From Stieleria mannarensis (GTDB taxonomy: Bacteria; Planctomycetota; Planctomycetia; Pirellulales; Pirellulaceae): DNA of 64,000 nucleotides. Numbering within the stretch: the stretch's first letter is position 1; every line of letters starts with the position of its first letter. Where the stretch lies: NCBI RefSeq assembly GCF_014154935.1, contig NZ_JACEHH010000003.1, positions 1 to 64,000 of the forward strand, written 5' to 3'. Position numbers and translations under genes: made by a program. Positions 52,101 to 59,264 of this stretch are shown here, piece by piece. Under the pieces are notes generated by a model. The model was not told the origin of the DNA, made no database searches, and saw nothing but the letters and a program-made list of their open reading frames with translations.

Positions 52101-55100
52101 ACAAAGCGTTCTGGGCGATCGCCCAGCGGAATCGCGACCGGTTCGCCGAGCGTGCCGCTGCCGTCACCTGAAAGAATCCACAACGCGTTTTCGGCGTCAT
52201 CCAGGACGGCGACATCGATGTTGCCATCGTTGTCAAAATCCGCTGTCTCCACATCGATCGGCCCCGCACCGACAGCGAGCTCCGTTTGCGCGTATCCGTT
52301 TTCAAGGTCACCGACGAACACCTCGAGTGTTCTTGACGCTCGGTTGGCGATGAACAGTTCGAACTGTCCATCGTCATTGAGATCGCCCACGGCGACGGCC
52401 TTCGGAGCTCGACCAGTTTGCAGATCCGGCTGGCGAGTGAGTCCGCCAAGATTGTCGCCGACAAAAATTTGCAGGCGATCCATTTGCTCTTGGACTGCTA
52501 GGACCTCTTCGTTGCCGTCACCGTTGAGATCGACCGTCACCAGGTCGACCAAATCGTCACGTCGACCGGCATAGATCACGGCATCATCGCTACCGTAGTT
52601 GCCATTGCTGCCGGTGGCGTAGACAAAATCCAGGTGTCCGTCGCCGTCGATGTCCGCAAAGGGATTGCCGCTAGGCGGTACGGAAGCCACAACCCCCACC
52701 GATTCGTCCAGCGAGAAGTTGCCTGTCCCATCGCCCAGCCAAACAGACAATGGCCCCGAACTATCCTGACCGGTCTGGAACAAATCCAGATGGCCGTCTT
52801 CGTTGAAGTCCACCAGCCACGATTCACGGTTGCTCTGTTCGGTGCCCACCGGGCGTAGCAAGCGGTCGAACCTGAAATTGCCAGCGCCGTCATTGAGGAA
52901 CACACGCGTGCCACGAAAGGAAACGGCCATTAGATCGCGGTCACCGTCGCTGTCGATGTCGCCGCCGACAAAATCACCCGGTTCGACAGGCAAGCCGAGG
53001 ATGGTGGCTTGGCGAACTTCGTCGAATCCCGCCAATTCGCTGTAACGCGCGAAGTTGCCCTCACCGTCTCCCGCCATCACGACGACTTTGATCACATTGT
53101 CGCCGCCTGAGTCTCGTTCGGCGGTTGCAAAGTCCAGAATTCCATCCCCCGTGAAATCACCAACGTCGTACGCACTATCCCACTGAGAGACATTGACACC
53201 CTGCGAACCGGGTGGAAATGTGAAACGGGTCGTTCGGGAGAAGAACCCAGGGTTCAAGGAATCATTGATGAAGAAATCGATGTAGTTATCGATTGCGTTT
53301 TTGGCATAGAAGTCCGAGTAGCCATCACCGTTGAAATCGGCAGTTCCCATGTTGACGTAATTATAAAACGTTCCATTGGAAACCTTTTCGGTGACGGTGA
53401 AGGTGCCATCGCCATTGCTGAGCGCAACGTAGTAGCCGCCGGTACTGCGCGTGCTATAATTTCCCACAAAGTCCGTCAAGCCATCGAGGTTGAAGTCCGC
53501 CGCGTCACCAGCCGAAGAACCGCCGATTTGGCCGCTGGCGGGAATGGGATCCGAAAAAGTTCCATCGCCCCGGTTTAGGAAGGTTCGATCGTTACGCGAG
53601 TCGACAAGGTCGATATCGCCATCTCCATCAAAATCGCCTGGCACAGCGACATTCGATCCCGAGTTCTCCACCCAGGGAATACTGCGAGACCTGCCGAATT
53701 CGCCGGGTCGCGTTCCTAGTCGAATTCCCACACCGTCAAAGTCGCCGCTCTGGGTGAAGTACGAGAAGTCCGTGACGCCATCGCTGTTATAATCACCAAA
53801 CATCGCGCCGCGGACGGTGGCCGAAGATTGGTTGGGTTGAATGTCGCCCGAAAAATCCGGTGTGGCGTATTCGACAGCGCGCAAATTGCCGTCGCCATCG
53901 TTGATACCCACCAATGCGGCCACTTGATTGGAACCGCTGGTGCCAAAGATCACATCCAAATCGCCATCACCATCAATATCCGTCGGCTCGAACCCGCCGG
54001 CGGCATTACCGGCCTGTAGTGTGAAGTTGACAGCCATTTGACGAGTGAAGGTGATGCCGTCTCCCGCGCCGACATAAAGATCCAATCGCGTGTTGAAACT
54101 TTCGAGGTGCAGAAAGTCCAGGTTTCCATCGCCATTGAAGTCTCCGGCACGCACCCAATCACGCCACCCCGAAACAATCGGCAGCGACGCAACCGAAGTG
54201 AACATCCCGGTACCGTCCCCGTGGTAGACGTTGAGTTCATTGCCGCCGGCAATCACAAAGTCCAGGTGACCGTCATCGTTAAGATCGGCGACATCATGGG
54301 GCCGTTTCATCGTGCTCAGAGTGCCATCGCTGCTGCCGCCCGCCGAATCGATGATTGTAGGTTCGTTGAACGTGCCGTCGCCGAGACCTTTCCACCACGC
54401 GGCCTGATTGGCTCCGCTCCCGAACGACGCGGTTTGGCCAATCAAATCGGTCACGCCGTCCTCGTCGATGTCGGCCACGCGAAAGGCGCTGATGATACCG
54501 CCATTGAACGATTGGCCGACGGCCTCGCCGAAAGTCCCATCCCCGTTGCCCAGCATCGTGAACAGCCTCGCATCCGGTGCCCGCCGAGCGAACAAAATGT
54601 CCTCGTTCCCATCGCCGTTGATGTCGGCAAGGATCAGGTTCTGAAAACTGGACAAATTGGTCCCCACCGAATACGAAAACAGTTCGCGTCTATCAAACGA
54701 ACCGATTCCGTCACCGAACATCCCTTGGACCGAAAAGATGTACTGCGTCCCGTTCTGCGAGAATTGGTGCACTGACATGCTGACCAAATCCAAATTTCCA
54801 TCCCCGTTGAGATCGCCTTGATCCAAACCGAGCACCTGGTTCGCGTCGAACACATCGCGAAACGCCGGCAAGCCCACATCGATGGAGTAACCGACATCGA
54901 ACAGTTGGCCGTTGGCCGCAGGCAAACCGGTTGAATAGGACATGGCATCATCAAACCGATCGTTGTTCTCACCCGCGTAGACTCCGATCATTTGGTCGTC
55001 CGCGTTGGCCGTCACGATTCTGGGACCACGGAATCCGCTGATCACCGCCGCACCCGCCGGCCCGGCACCGACACCGACGGTCGTTACTTCGAACCCACTT

Positions 55101-56716
55101 GATGCGATCGCTTCGGTTACCGGGTCAGTGACGAAGTTCGGAGGGCGATTCTGCACCGAATCCCTGACCTGCAAATCAAAGGTCTGATCGACGAATAATC
55201 CGTACGGATCGGTCGCCCGCACCGTAAACCGATTGCTGCCGATCTCGGCCGAGGTTGATTGCCAAGTCAGCCTGCCGGTCGTCGCATCGATCAGGCCCGT
55301 GGAGTGCCCGGCTACCAGCGAATACGTCAACCGATCGCCGTCGGGATCGATCGCGAGTGCCGAATAGCGAAAGACATCGCCCGATTGCAGCACTTCAGTC
55401 GGACTACTGATGAAGCGTTCCGGTGCCCGATTCAAATCACCAAACGCGAGCAATCGGTATTGAAAGGGTTCATCGCCGGGGTTGGTGAACCGAACCTCCC
55501 GCGCCCGCGTCGACTCGCCCGGCCCCAGGGGACCATCGGCAAAGGGGGTCAAGTTGAAAAACGGACGGCCGTCAGGTAGCAACCCGTCGGGACGCAGCGT
55601 CGCCAGGTCAAGGTTCGTGAATTGATCCAACACGATTACCAAGTCGCCGGCAATCGTTTGGTTGCTGCGATTGGTCAGGACCAACTCGGTGATCACCTGT
55701 GATCGATCGGTCGAGTAGGAGGTCCTTCCATAGCTCGGCTGGACGCTATTGCTGAGATCGACCAGCGAATCAAAATCGATCGTTGCCGTATTCGACACGG
55801 ATCGGTTCGCCGAAGCGTACACCTCGCTGGGATCGTCCAGTCCGCTGATGATTTCCAAGTCGCGGACGACGACGGAGGTTCCGCTGTCCCCGTCGTTGTT
55901 CACCAACCGGACCGTGACGTCGACCTGCTGGCCGATCGGCAGATGGGCGAGATTCACCGTCAACTCGTACGGCTGGCCGGAATTCTCCGCCGGGACCGTG
56001 ACCGCGGACGAACTTCCCGTCGCGAGCTCGGTGTTTTCAGACCAGTTGAAGGCGCTCTGGCGGTCGGCCGTGTAGGTCTGCGTCACCGTCTGACCGTTGC
56101 CGTCGGTCACGGAAATCTCGACGGCATCCTGCATCCCTCCGTCGCTGCTGCGATCAAATTCGGGCGCGTCAAACGTCAACCGGACGCCTTGACCGCTGCG
56201 CGTGATCGGCACCGGCGTGGTGATTTCCGTCCGCAACGAATCGCCTTCGACCAACTGGGCATGGCAGCCCGCCGCAACGACACGTCCCGATTGATCGCTG
56301 ATCGCTCCGCTGGTCGTCAGCGCGAACTGGGGTTCGAAAAACGATCCGGCCAGATTGTTGAGGACGAACAATGCGTCGCGAGGGGTCGCCAAACTGTCAC
56401 AGTTGACATCGATGAACGGAGGGGTCACATCGTCGGGGACCTCCGAATCAAGTTCTCCGGTGTTGGCATCGACGTACGTACCGCGAGCGATTTCATTGAG
56501 CACCACCAATGCGTCGAGTGGTGAAACCGCCCCCGAATTGTTCACGTCCAGCGAAGACAGCACGTTGTGCCAGACTGCCGCCGCAAGCATCTGACGGGCT
56601 TCCAGTTGTTCAAATCTGGAACGTCTTGGCCGACGACGGGATCGCGTTCGACTTCGCTCGGTTTTGGAGGAACGGAGGTCTTTACCCACACGACGGCGAT
56701 TTCGCGGTGTCAGCAT
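43127..56716 (-). CDS. Second giant LEPR-XLL / FG-GAP / RHS-repeat exoprotein
   Basis: 4,529 residues in one frame; start at ATG 56716 (MLTPRNRRRVGKDL), with no clear Shine-Dalgarno site. Approximate residues, in order: basic leader and FEQLEARQMLA 34-45; dockerin pair 50-126 (SPLDALVVLNEIAR); FG-GAP/VCBS integrin-like repeats 553-1646 (DxNxDGxxD loops such as DLNGDGNLDLVS); LamG-like 1830-1976; two SdrD-B-like units 2050-2186 (GRLFNDLNDDGVQDD); seven He_PIG-like repeats 2266-2909; bacterial Ig-like; RHS/YD repeats and core 3116-4343; then a unique tail of about 186 residues with a membrane-like helix (FLVALLGTLIGITTTIIELA). It would be exported, calcium-binding and probably surface-attached. 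The tail occupies the position of an RHS toxin or effector, but I do not recognise its fold. A terminator lies downstream. The order of modules parallels the neighbouring giant but shows no simple one-to-one copy. Confidence 0.93.
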   Translation of the reverse strand: MLTPRNRRRVGKDLRSSKTERSRTRSRRRPRRSRFEQLEARQMLAAAVWHNVLSSLDVNNSGAVSPLDALVVLNEIARGTYVDANTGELDSEVPDDVTPPFIDVNCDSLATPRDALFVLNNLAGSFFEPQFALTTSGAISDQSGRVVAAGCHAQLVEGDSLRTEITTPVPITRSGQGVRLTFDAPEFDRSSDGGMQDAVEISVTDGNGQTVTQTYTADRQSAFNWSENTELATGSSSAVTVPAENSGQPYELTVNLAHLPIGQQVDVTVRLVNNDGDSGTSVVVRDLEIISGLDDPSEVYASANRSVSNTATIDFDSLVDLSNSVQPSYGRTSYSTDRSQVITELVLTNRSNQTIAGDLVIVLDQFTNLDLATLRPDGLLPDGRPFFNLTPFADGPLGPGESTRAREVRFTNPGDEPFQYRLLAFGDLNRAPERFISSPTEVLQSGDVFRYSALAIDPDGDRLTYSLVAGHSTGLIDATTGRLTWQSTSAEIGSNRFTVRATDPYGLFVDQTFDLQVRDSVQNRPPNFVTDPVTEAIASSGFEVTTVGVGAGPAGAAVISGFRGPRIVTANADDQMIGVYAGENNDRFDDAMSYSTGLPAANGQLFDVGYSIDVGLPAFRDVFDANQVLGLDQGDLNGDGNLDLVSMSVHQFSQNGTQYIFSVQGMFGDGIGSFDRRELFSYSVGTNLSSFQNLILADINGDGNEDILFARRAPDARLFTMLGNGDGTFGEAVGQSFNGGIISAFRVADIDEDGVTDLIGQTASFGSGANQAAWWKGLGDGTFNEPTIIDSAGGSSDGTLSTMKRPHDVADLNDDGHLDFVIAGGNELNVYHGDGTGMFTSVASLPIVSGWRDWVRAGDFNGDGNLDFLHLESFNTRLDLYVGAGDGITFTRQMAVNFTLQAGNAAGGFEPTDIDGDGDLDVIFGTSGSNQVAALVGINDGDGNLRAVEYATPDFSGDIQPNQSSATVRGAMFGDYNSDGVTDFSYFTQSGDFDGVGIRLGTRPGEFGRSRSIPWVENSGSNVAVPGDFDGDGDIDLVDSRNDRTFLNRGDGTFSDPIPASGQIGGSSAGDAADFNLDGLTDFVGNYSTRSTGGYYVALSNGDGTFTVTEKVSNGTFYNYVNMGTADFNGDGYSDFYAKNAIDNYIDFFINDSLNPGFFSRTTRFTFPPGSQGVNVSQWDSAYDVGDFTGDGILDFATAERDSGGDNVIKVVVMAGDGEGNFARYSELAGFDEVRQATILGLPVEPGDFVGGDIDSDGDRDLMAVSFRGTRVFLNDGAGNFRFDRLLRPVGTEQSNRESWLVDFNEDGHLDLFQTGQDSSGPLSVWLGDGTGNFSLDESVGVVASVPPSGNPFADIDGDGHLDFVYATGSNGNYGSDDAVIYAGRRDDLVDLVTVDLNGDGNEEVLAVQEQMDRLQIFVGDNLGGLTRQPDLQTGRAPKAVAVGDLNDDGQFELFIANRASRTLEVFVGDLENGYAQTELAVGAGPIDVETADFDNDGNIDVAVLDDAENALWILSGDGSGTLGEPVAIPLGDRPERFVVADVDGDGVTDAVISLPDSQRVMIVPSVGSGVLSSPVYVNLTSTPTDVAAISLNDDGNLDLAVTLGSENSLQLFYGLGRNQFARPQSIVVGEFPKRITVADADEDGRQDLIVVNAGDATASVIYNRFDPNEVYRYDSEAIDPDDDPLTYAIVDGPGGLIINPQTGDLLWAASPDQVGVHEVTLSADDGRGGVATQSFKIAVEPARENVAPLIATTPVTQIGSGEAFSYGVAANDGDGHPLRYRLLEGPEGATLDPVTGELAWDTRQDSTLSTFLPRSSTGYVRTPVNDSLQPESITVEGWFNWTALPAGNGADYLFSRSNNAGYAYGLSNRFNNTLRFEAHTEGGYQFYDLPFSFDANRWYHFAISIDDSTNEVSVYANGQSLFTRPLPGSIDYSNRNPGIHDSFFQFQGATDNYRIWNTARDAQQIREGLNTQYENEPSLVLDYRFGEKDELTVRDYSGNENHGYRVTNGNPPGAADGLVDPGPQQFSISVEDGRGGFDVQTFTLHVLPDLRGSITGRLFNDLNDDGVQDDGSEHPAEPGLDGWRLFIDSNDNGFADPHEHQTSTDASGDYRFEKLLPGEYAVRIEPVAGFETPSGFVGRVEPEQFNSSDPATSYDLAINALTLSQIRGQLKTEDDTPIAFWKVFADLDQDGQRDPSEPMAISDRDGHYALAGLSAGDYKLLTDTPAGWIDAAAIDGLMVTLGEDEVNENNDFVLRPTNTSVAAGLHFVTTAPSAIEARETFTYASVAMAINEAEIQYDLPLAPEGMVVDPATGLIAWRPTIAQVGSHTVILRAVSGDSVAMQDFTVDVTAPNFAPVVTRLPGRLAYLNQPHQFDIAAQDPEQLDPEQQPLTFTLSGQTHGASIDADSGRMTWIPDATGPFEFLLQVADGEGAVTEESFTIEVSSATPLVELVDVQLPRNRFPVSQQTIARIAAMDSLGRDVDWTINDAPSGLMVQADGTIRWTPSSSQLGEHSLTFVAVTADGTELEVDVPVSVVGSLANAKPQIQSSPILAAVVDQRYIYDLEAVDPDRDPLSYALLDGPAGMSLDPVAGTLRWTPAEDQRGEHEVVIRVADTFGAETIHSFKLVARRFGGPPVIQSVPDTEAAVGNAYFYSVIARDAENDPLAYRLLNAPAGMSITETTGEIVWTPGMDQVGSQTVAIEVSDGVGGTSTQTFAIRVNQGAANAAPVIHSNAPRFAAVGSSYQYTIDAVDPEGTQLSYLIATGPADMAIDLMGRITWTPGVGTEGKVPVTIRVVDEGGAAAIESFEIDVLGQNLDPVIDSSAPAEATAGALYRYDVLTSDANLDPLTYELTQAPASASIDAFGRIRWTPTVSDLGDHSFDVTVRDPRGGSTSQSFTLTVIEDSVAPRVSLIEVPDDGSRNILPWQGPFVVYAKAIDNVEVASLTLEANGQDIPLSAAGTATFQFEDWFFETITATATAIDTSGNVSTETISFNYDVPEGWSNNPGPEVPTAIITSPADNGTAVGMVSITGTADHENFGAYTLSYRRADETSFTEILRSTTPVVDGELGVWDTSLLLNDEYVIRLQVATTEGTANVVEHHVGLAGELKLGNFQLSFTDMVIPVAGIPIEITRIYDTLQADRQGDFGYGWRLEYRDTDLRVGLPASGLEDIGIYSGLRPGVKVFLNIPGQGRQGFTFNPDIRVLPGWGGNNLVLARPRFIPDPGVTSTLSTGTSNYLHVNEQGELYAPGGIPYNPASPDFGGAYVVTTRDGIRYRVEGASGQLTSAQDRNGNTLTFGNDGVRYGDQVAVAVDRDARGRIIAITDPSGASLTYGYDNALLTSFSDRTGVLTKYLYDGSTPRRLSSVVGPSGEAVHVVEYDVDGRVSSLSDAVGNLRRLTQNPDERTETVIDATGREVTRTYDNAGRVINAVSSFGDTTEFVYDDDGNLLKRTDVAGQEFSYAYNAQGFETQRIGPLGETYYRTYDMSGNITSATDALGNVTKHRYDPSGNRVATIDPLGALTQFTVNAQGDVIERVDSDGARTTMNRDESGRVLEFTDPMGRVTRRTFDSVGRQLEVTAAFGTVDDPRVGGYTFEYDAEGRRLSATLPDGSTTTTDYDANGQPVRSIDELGNAAEVDFDGNGNIVAERFADGTSATYEYDGDGNTIRWLSRGGLIAEMNYDERGFLAGVRYLDDEGTETYSVDYTHDALARQTKVSVDGELIRQRTFDSSWREATSEGVTNFAETTQFDAAGRPTRLERADGTIEIRRYDAVGRLVAIGDGSGGFEEFRYDSVGNRIAQISRNGGETRMTYDASRRLTSVTDPAGGITRYEYDLAGNIIQLTAPGDVISKFEYDRLGRVVSQQIGDQTPQVFSYDAAGNRVGLMNADGSRIEATFDSNGNELTQTASEVEYEVSYTAAGRVETVRDARGTTRYEYDSRQRLILKTDPDGETIAYDYDSVGRVVEMTTSFGSTRYEYDADGQVARVIDPSGDAVSYTYAAAGKVASISYPNGMTETRSYNDFGRPIEIAQTLNGAIIDSYRYSYHDSGQISSVISPEGRREYRYDLAYRLIAEERFDSNGQLTSRTTYEYDSAGNRVRQHNADGTTAHEYDSGGRLVRSVSDLGETTYAYDADGNLIRKQTPESITDYRWDPWGRLVEIEVTTNGVTSVTQLTYDFQGNLVRQNRDGVVQNHLIDEVGQRPRVVADYSPTGTAETYYTYGIDRLSMTRAGQPAYYHQDLHSGVRRMSGSGGKALATYDYGAFGELLTEDATIENDFLYRAQRRLDGVELDYLRTRFYSPEDGRFVSPDRAGVKPGDWRNLNRYTYVSGDPINNIDPDGEFLVALLGTLIGITTTIIELANIYKVWGEFELPDEENSKKWTGTWETFGFDAVVAGYTYGVLDIKGAGRYETTDWGSGLGLALGFGKSNVQLFTEKPDGKLKDIDRALLFVGPFRRVGTGGGIGAGSGGTGDMRAGDGVGLYSAIPPLDNATGLPDTSEDEVLGGWSTSYFIGFQADVANGYSSKIRESPSSE
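43690..47370 (-). repeat. RHS/YD-repeat block of the second giant
   Basis: It opens with VIPVAGIPIEITRIYDTLQA, runs through YD repeats (YDDDGNLLKRTD, YDSVGNRIAQIS) and closes with the core YRAQRRLDGVELDYLRTRFY, SPEDGRFVSPDRAG and INNIDPDGEFL. The final core motif is DPDGE, not the usual DPxGL, which may affect autocleavage. Confidence 0.88.
50790..51230 (-). other. LamG-like domain of the second giant
   Basis: ITVEGWFNWTALPAGNGADY, WYHFAISIDDSTNEVSVYAN and FFQFQGATDNYRIWN are typical LamG/concanavalin A-like strands. The domain interrupts one He_PIG-like unit between TLDPVTGELAWDTR and FSISVEDGRGG. Confidence 0.75.
51780..55060 (-). repeat. FG-GAP/VCBS repeat array
   Basis: About 1,090 residues with many DxNxDGxxD calcium loops (DINGDGNEDILF, DFNGDGNLDFLH, DIDGDGHLDFVY) spaced 45-65 residues apart. 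They would form two or more seven-bladed integrin-alpha-like propellers. They are common in surface adhesins and are the largest non-RHS block of this protein. Confidence 0.85.
56340..56570 (-). other. N-terminal dockerin pair of the second giant
   Basis: LDVNNSGAVSPLDALVVLNE and IDVNCDSLATPRDALFVLNN lie directly after the LEPR-XLL motif. The helices nearly repeat those at the C-terminus of the first giant (RPLDALVVLNELAR), but at the opposite end of the chain. The second loop is degenerate at its calcium positions. Confidence 0.75.
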
Positions 56717-57131
56717 GAATCGAGGGATAGCAGTTGGGGATAGATCGCTACCCGCCTTTCATGATTCTGCCGAGTGACCGAATCCGGCAAGAAAACATCC
56801 AAAAGCGGGGCAGCTCCCGGGGGGAACGGCAGCCACGCGAAATTTGCGTGTGCTTCAATCCGCATGCTAACTGAAGTGACGCCACATAGCGCACATTTGT
56901 TTCTAGATTTTCTGCAATGTACGAAGCCTGAAATTGGGGATGAGGATGGGGTCTCGTTCAAGGCAGTTCAGCACTCCCAACGAAACAGCGCACCTTGTCC
57001 CCCCTGAGTTGATTCTGGAACCGTGACTTGTTTCGTGAATGACCAGGAGTCTCGTGCACAAACGCTGGATTCTGTCGATCCAAACTAGCTGGGCAGGAGG
57101 TTCTTCGCAGTTGAATGATTCGGCCGGAGTC
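56717..57131. other. Intergenic region upstream of the second giant
   Basis: 415 bases without a gene between the HAD phosphatase stop and the giant-gene start; it should hold the giant-gene promoter. One near-palindrome (CACGC, 7-nt centre, GCGTG at 56834-56850) and a C/G-run (CCCGGGGGG, 56818-56826) are the only structures seen. No reliable -10/-35 pair was found. Confidence 0.5.
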
Positions 57132-57755
57132 CTACTTCCCGCCCAAAAATCCCTCGATGACGGCTTTGGCCTGTTCTCCGCCGAGGCATTGTTCGGCGTG
57201 CCAGCCCCGCGCGGAAGCCGCTTGCACGTTTTCCGGTTTGTCGTCGATGAACAGAATCCTGTCCGGACGCACCCGAGCGGCTTTTTCGGCGGCCTCGTAA
57301 ATCTTCCCGTCTGGTTTCATCGACATCACTTCACAGCTCAAGATCCGGACGTCGTAGTCGATCTGCGACACCGGCCAGGGCTGTTTTCGCACCCAGCGCC
57401 AATGCGCCGGGCAGGTGTTGGACAGCACGCCGACGCGACCAGCCGTCCGACGCGCCATCTCCACCACTTGGACCATCGAATCGATGGGCGTGAACATGTC
57501 GCTGATCGCGTCCAAGACCTGATCCTGCGGCAATCGATCGGCATCTAGTTCAAGCACGTCACGCAACGTTTGCGTGTACGAACGGCTGGTGATTTCACCG
57601 CTCTCGTATCGATCCTGTAACCCACTCTCATAGATGACTTCGCGGGCCCTGTCGGTGGAGATGCCGGCCAACTCGGCAAAGTTCCGACAGGCGATTTCGG
57701 GATCAAACGAAACCAACATGTTTCCAAGATCAAAATAGACAAATTCAATCTGCAT
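57132..57755 (-). CDS. HAD-superfamily phosphatase (YihX-like)
   Basis: 207 residues, cytoplasmic. Motif I is YFDLGNMLVSFD (Asp9 as nucleophile; the usual second Asp of DxD is Gly, as in the FDLGNV group typified by YihX, which dephosphorylates sugar phosphates such as glucose 1-phosphate). Motif II is VGVLSNTCP (Ser about 112), motif III Lys is in SMKPDGKIYE (about 145), and motif IV is ILFIDDKPENV (about 167). The helical cap between motifs I and II (about 15-95) makes it a C1-cap HAD-IA enzyme. The start overlaps the upstream hydrolase gene by 11 nt, so the two are translationally coupled, last in the operon. The substrate is not known. Confidence 0.85.
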   Translation of the reverse strand: MQIEFVYFDLGNMLVSFDPEIACRNFAELAGISTDRAREVIYESGLQDRYESGEITSRSYTQTLRDVLELDADRLPQDQVLDAISDMFTPIDSMVQVVEMARRTAGRVGVLSNTCPAHWRWVRKQPWPVSQIDYDVRILSCEVMSMKPDGKIYEAAEKAARVRPDRILFIDDKPENVQAASARGWHAEQCLGGEQAKAVIEGFLGGK

Positions 57756-58605
57756 GGTCCTCTTCCGTGATCGCTCCGCTGCGAATGATGAAATCGACGA
57801 TCGGTGCCGGGTCTTTTAAACTGTGCGGGTGGTGTCCGACGCCGGGTTTATGGATCACCTCGATCGGCCCACCGAGTTGACGGTACCGCTGTTCCAAGAC
57901 CGCCGTGTTCTCGTCGACCGGCACCACATCGTCGGCATCGCCGACGACGCACAGAATTGGGACATCGGCCGCAGCCAATGATTCCAGAGCATCGATGGGG
58001 TTGCAGCGCGACTTGGGGGACTGTGTGTCAAACGCTTCGGCTTCTCTTAATTTATAGGCGTCTAAACATCGTTTCCAATCGGCTGGGCTGCCTTTCCCGG
58101 AACCTTTTCCGCCCGGCCAACTCTTGATGTCGCACACCGGTGCGTCCGCGTAGATGCATCGCACCTGATCCGGATTCGCCTTGGCCCAATTGAAAACGAT
58201 CAACCCGCCGCGGCTCATCCCTTCCAACACGGGCTTGGGGTTGAACTGAAAGGTCGATGTCACATGGCCGTAAAAGTCGTTCCAGATCTCGACGGCTTGG
58301 GGAGCACCATACAAACCCGCCACGTCGATGTAGGCGACGTGGAAACCACGCCTCAGCAATTCGACATCCAGCTGAGGCTCGTGACCGAAAAAACGTGCTC
58401 GCCAGATCCAGGGATTGCCCGCCGCTGCCGTTCGTGGTGTTACGATTCGGCAGGCATGACCTTGCCACTGGAAATCATAACGTTCGAACGAGTGAAAATC
58501 GGACTTCTTTCCCGGAAAGTCCACCGCCGATGCGACACCCGGTGCTGCGATGCACGGGCCCAAGACGAGCGCAACGGTCACGATCGCGGTGCGAATGGTC
58601 ATCAT
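57745..58605 (-). CDS. Secreted alpha/beta hydrolase
   Basis: 286 residues. A signal peptide spans about residues 1-27 (hydrophobic IVTVALVLGPCIAA, cleavage near ASA). The alpha/beta hydrolase triad can be placed: Ser in LEGMSRGGL (about 130), Asp in CVVGDADDVVP (about 224) and His in GVGHHPHSL (about 258). An FFGHEPQLDVELLRRG segment supplies the oxyanion and N-terminal strands. Related proteins act as esterases, lipases or dipeptidyl peptidases in the periplasm. The substrate is not deducible. AAGGAG at 58613-58618 lies 7 nt before ATG 58605 and decides that start over the adjacent ATG at 58602. It follows the lutC-like gene by 23 nt and overlaps the phosphatase gene, so it belongs to the same transcription unit. 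Confidence 0.85.
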   Translation of the reverse strand: MMTIRTAIVTVALVLGPCIAAPGVASAVDFPGKKSDFHSFERYDFQWQGHACRIVTPRTAAAGNPWIWRARFFGHEPQLDVELLRRGFHVAYIDVAGLYGAPQAVEIWNDFYGHVTSTFQFNPKPVLEGMSRGGLIVFNWAKANPDQVRCIYADAPVCDIKSWPGGKGSGKGSPADWKRCLDAYKLREAEAFDTQSPKSRCNPIDALESLAAADVPILCVVGDADDVVPVDENTAVLEQRYRQLGGPIEVIHKPGVGHHPHSLKDPAPIVDFIIRSGAITEEDHAD

Positions 58606-58612
58606 GTCGTGT

Positions 58613-58618
58613 CTCCTT
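58613..58618 (-). promoter_or_regulatory. Ribosome binding site AAGGAG of the hydrolase gene
   Basis: It sits in the 23-nt gap between the lutC-like stop and the hydrolase ATG, with 7-nt spacing. It implies independent, efficient initiation inside the operon. Confidence 0.7.
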
Positions 58619-58628
58619 TCTCAATTCC

Positions 58629-59264
58629 CTACATGTCACCGACGATGAAGACCTGCAGTTTGCGGCAACCGTGGGCCCCGAGCACCAACGATTGTTCGAT
58701 GTCGGCCGTTTTGCTGGGGCCGGACACAAAGACGCCGAAACGTCCGCCGAAACCTTCGATCCGCTCGTACGCCTGGTGCATGTTGGAAACGATCTGCGAT
58801 CGAGGCACGACGATCGCCAGGTATTGGGCGATGAACAGCAGCACGCGATGCGGCAGCGTGTCCCCGTCGACCCAGATCGATCCGTTCTCGGCGATCATGA
58901 ACTCGCCACGGGCGATCGTCCAATCCAAGGTTGCCAGTTCGTGCGGGTCATCCACTTGGGTCGCGTCGATGGTTCCGGCGACGGCGTCGGGAGCGAGTGA
59001 GACGACGCGGGTCGCCGTTTTGAACACGTCGATCTCATCCAACACGCCGCGGACGTCGGCTTGTGAGTCGACCTGATGTGCCTGGCCGCCGACCATCGCC
59101 AGCATTTCGACAAACTTGTCGATCGGTTGATCGAACTGGATCACGCGTTCGGGATCGACGTCCGGCAATGGTGGGATGTCGACACGTTTGGTTTGGATGC
59201 GGTCCAGAATCGCTTGTCGGGCGGAGGTGTCGCTCTGAGTTGATTTCGTTGTTTCCATGGTCAT
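58629..59264 (-). CDS. lutC: LutC-like LUD-domain protein of lactate utilisation
   Basis: 211 residues, cytoplasmic, shorter than the B. subtilis LutC (about 240). The LUD/YkgG pattern is clear: ATLDWTIARGEFMIAENGSI (the conserved T.A..AIAETGS region), LPHRVLLFIAQYLAIVVPRS, then FVSGPSKTADIEQSLVLGAH and the C-terminal GCRKLQVFIV. LutC works with LutA and LutB to oxidise L-lactate to pyruvate. Its start codon overlaps the lutB stop by 4 nt (ATGA), a classic coupled arrangement; an alternative ATG lies two codons on. In the ENGS segment the family usually has ETGT/S, a minor change. Confidence 0.88.
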   Translation of the reverse strand: MTMETTKSTQSDTSARQAILDRIQTKRVDIPPLPDVDPERVIQFDQPIDKFVEMLAMVGGQAHQVDSQADVRGVLDEIDVFKTATRVVSLAPDAVAGTIDATQVDDPHELATLDWTIARGEFMIAENGSIWVDGDTLPHRVLLFIAQYLAIVVPRSQIVSNMHQAYERIEGFGGRFGVFVSGPSKTADIEQSLVLGAHGCRKLQVFIVGDM

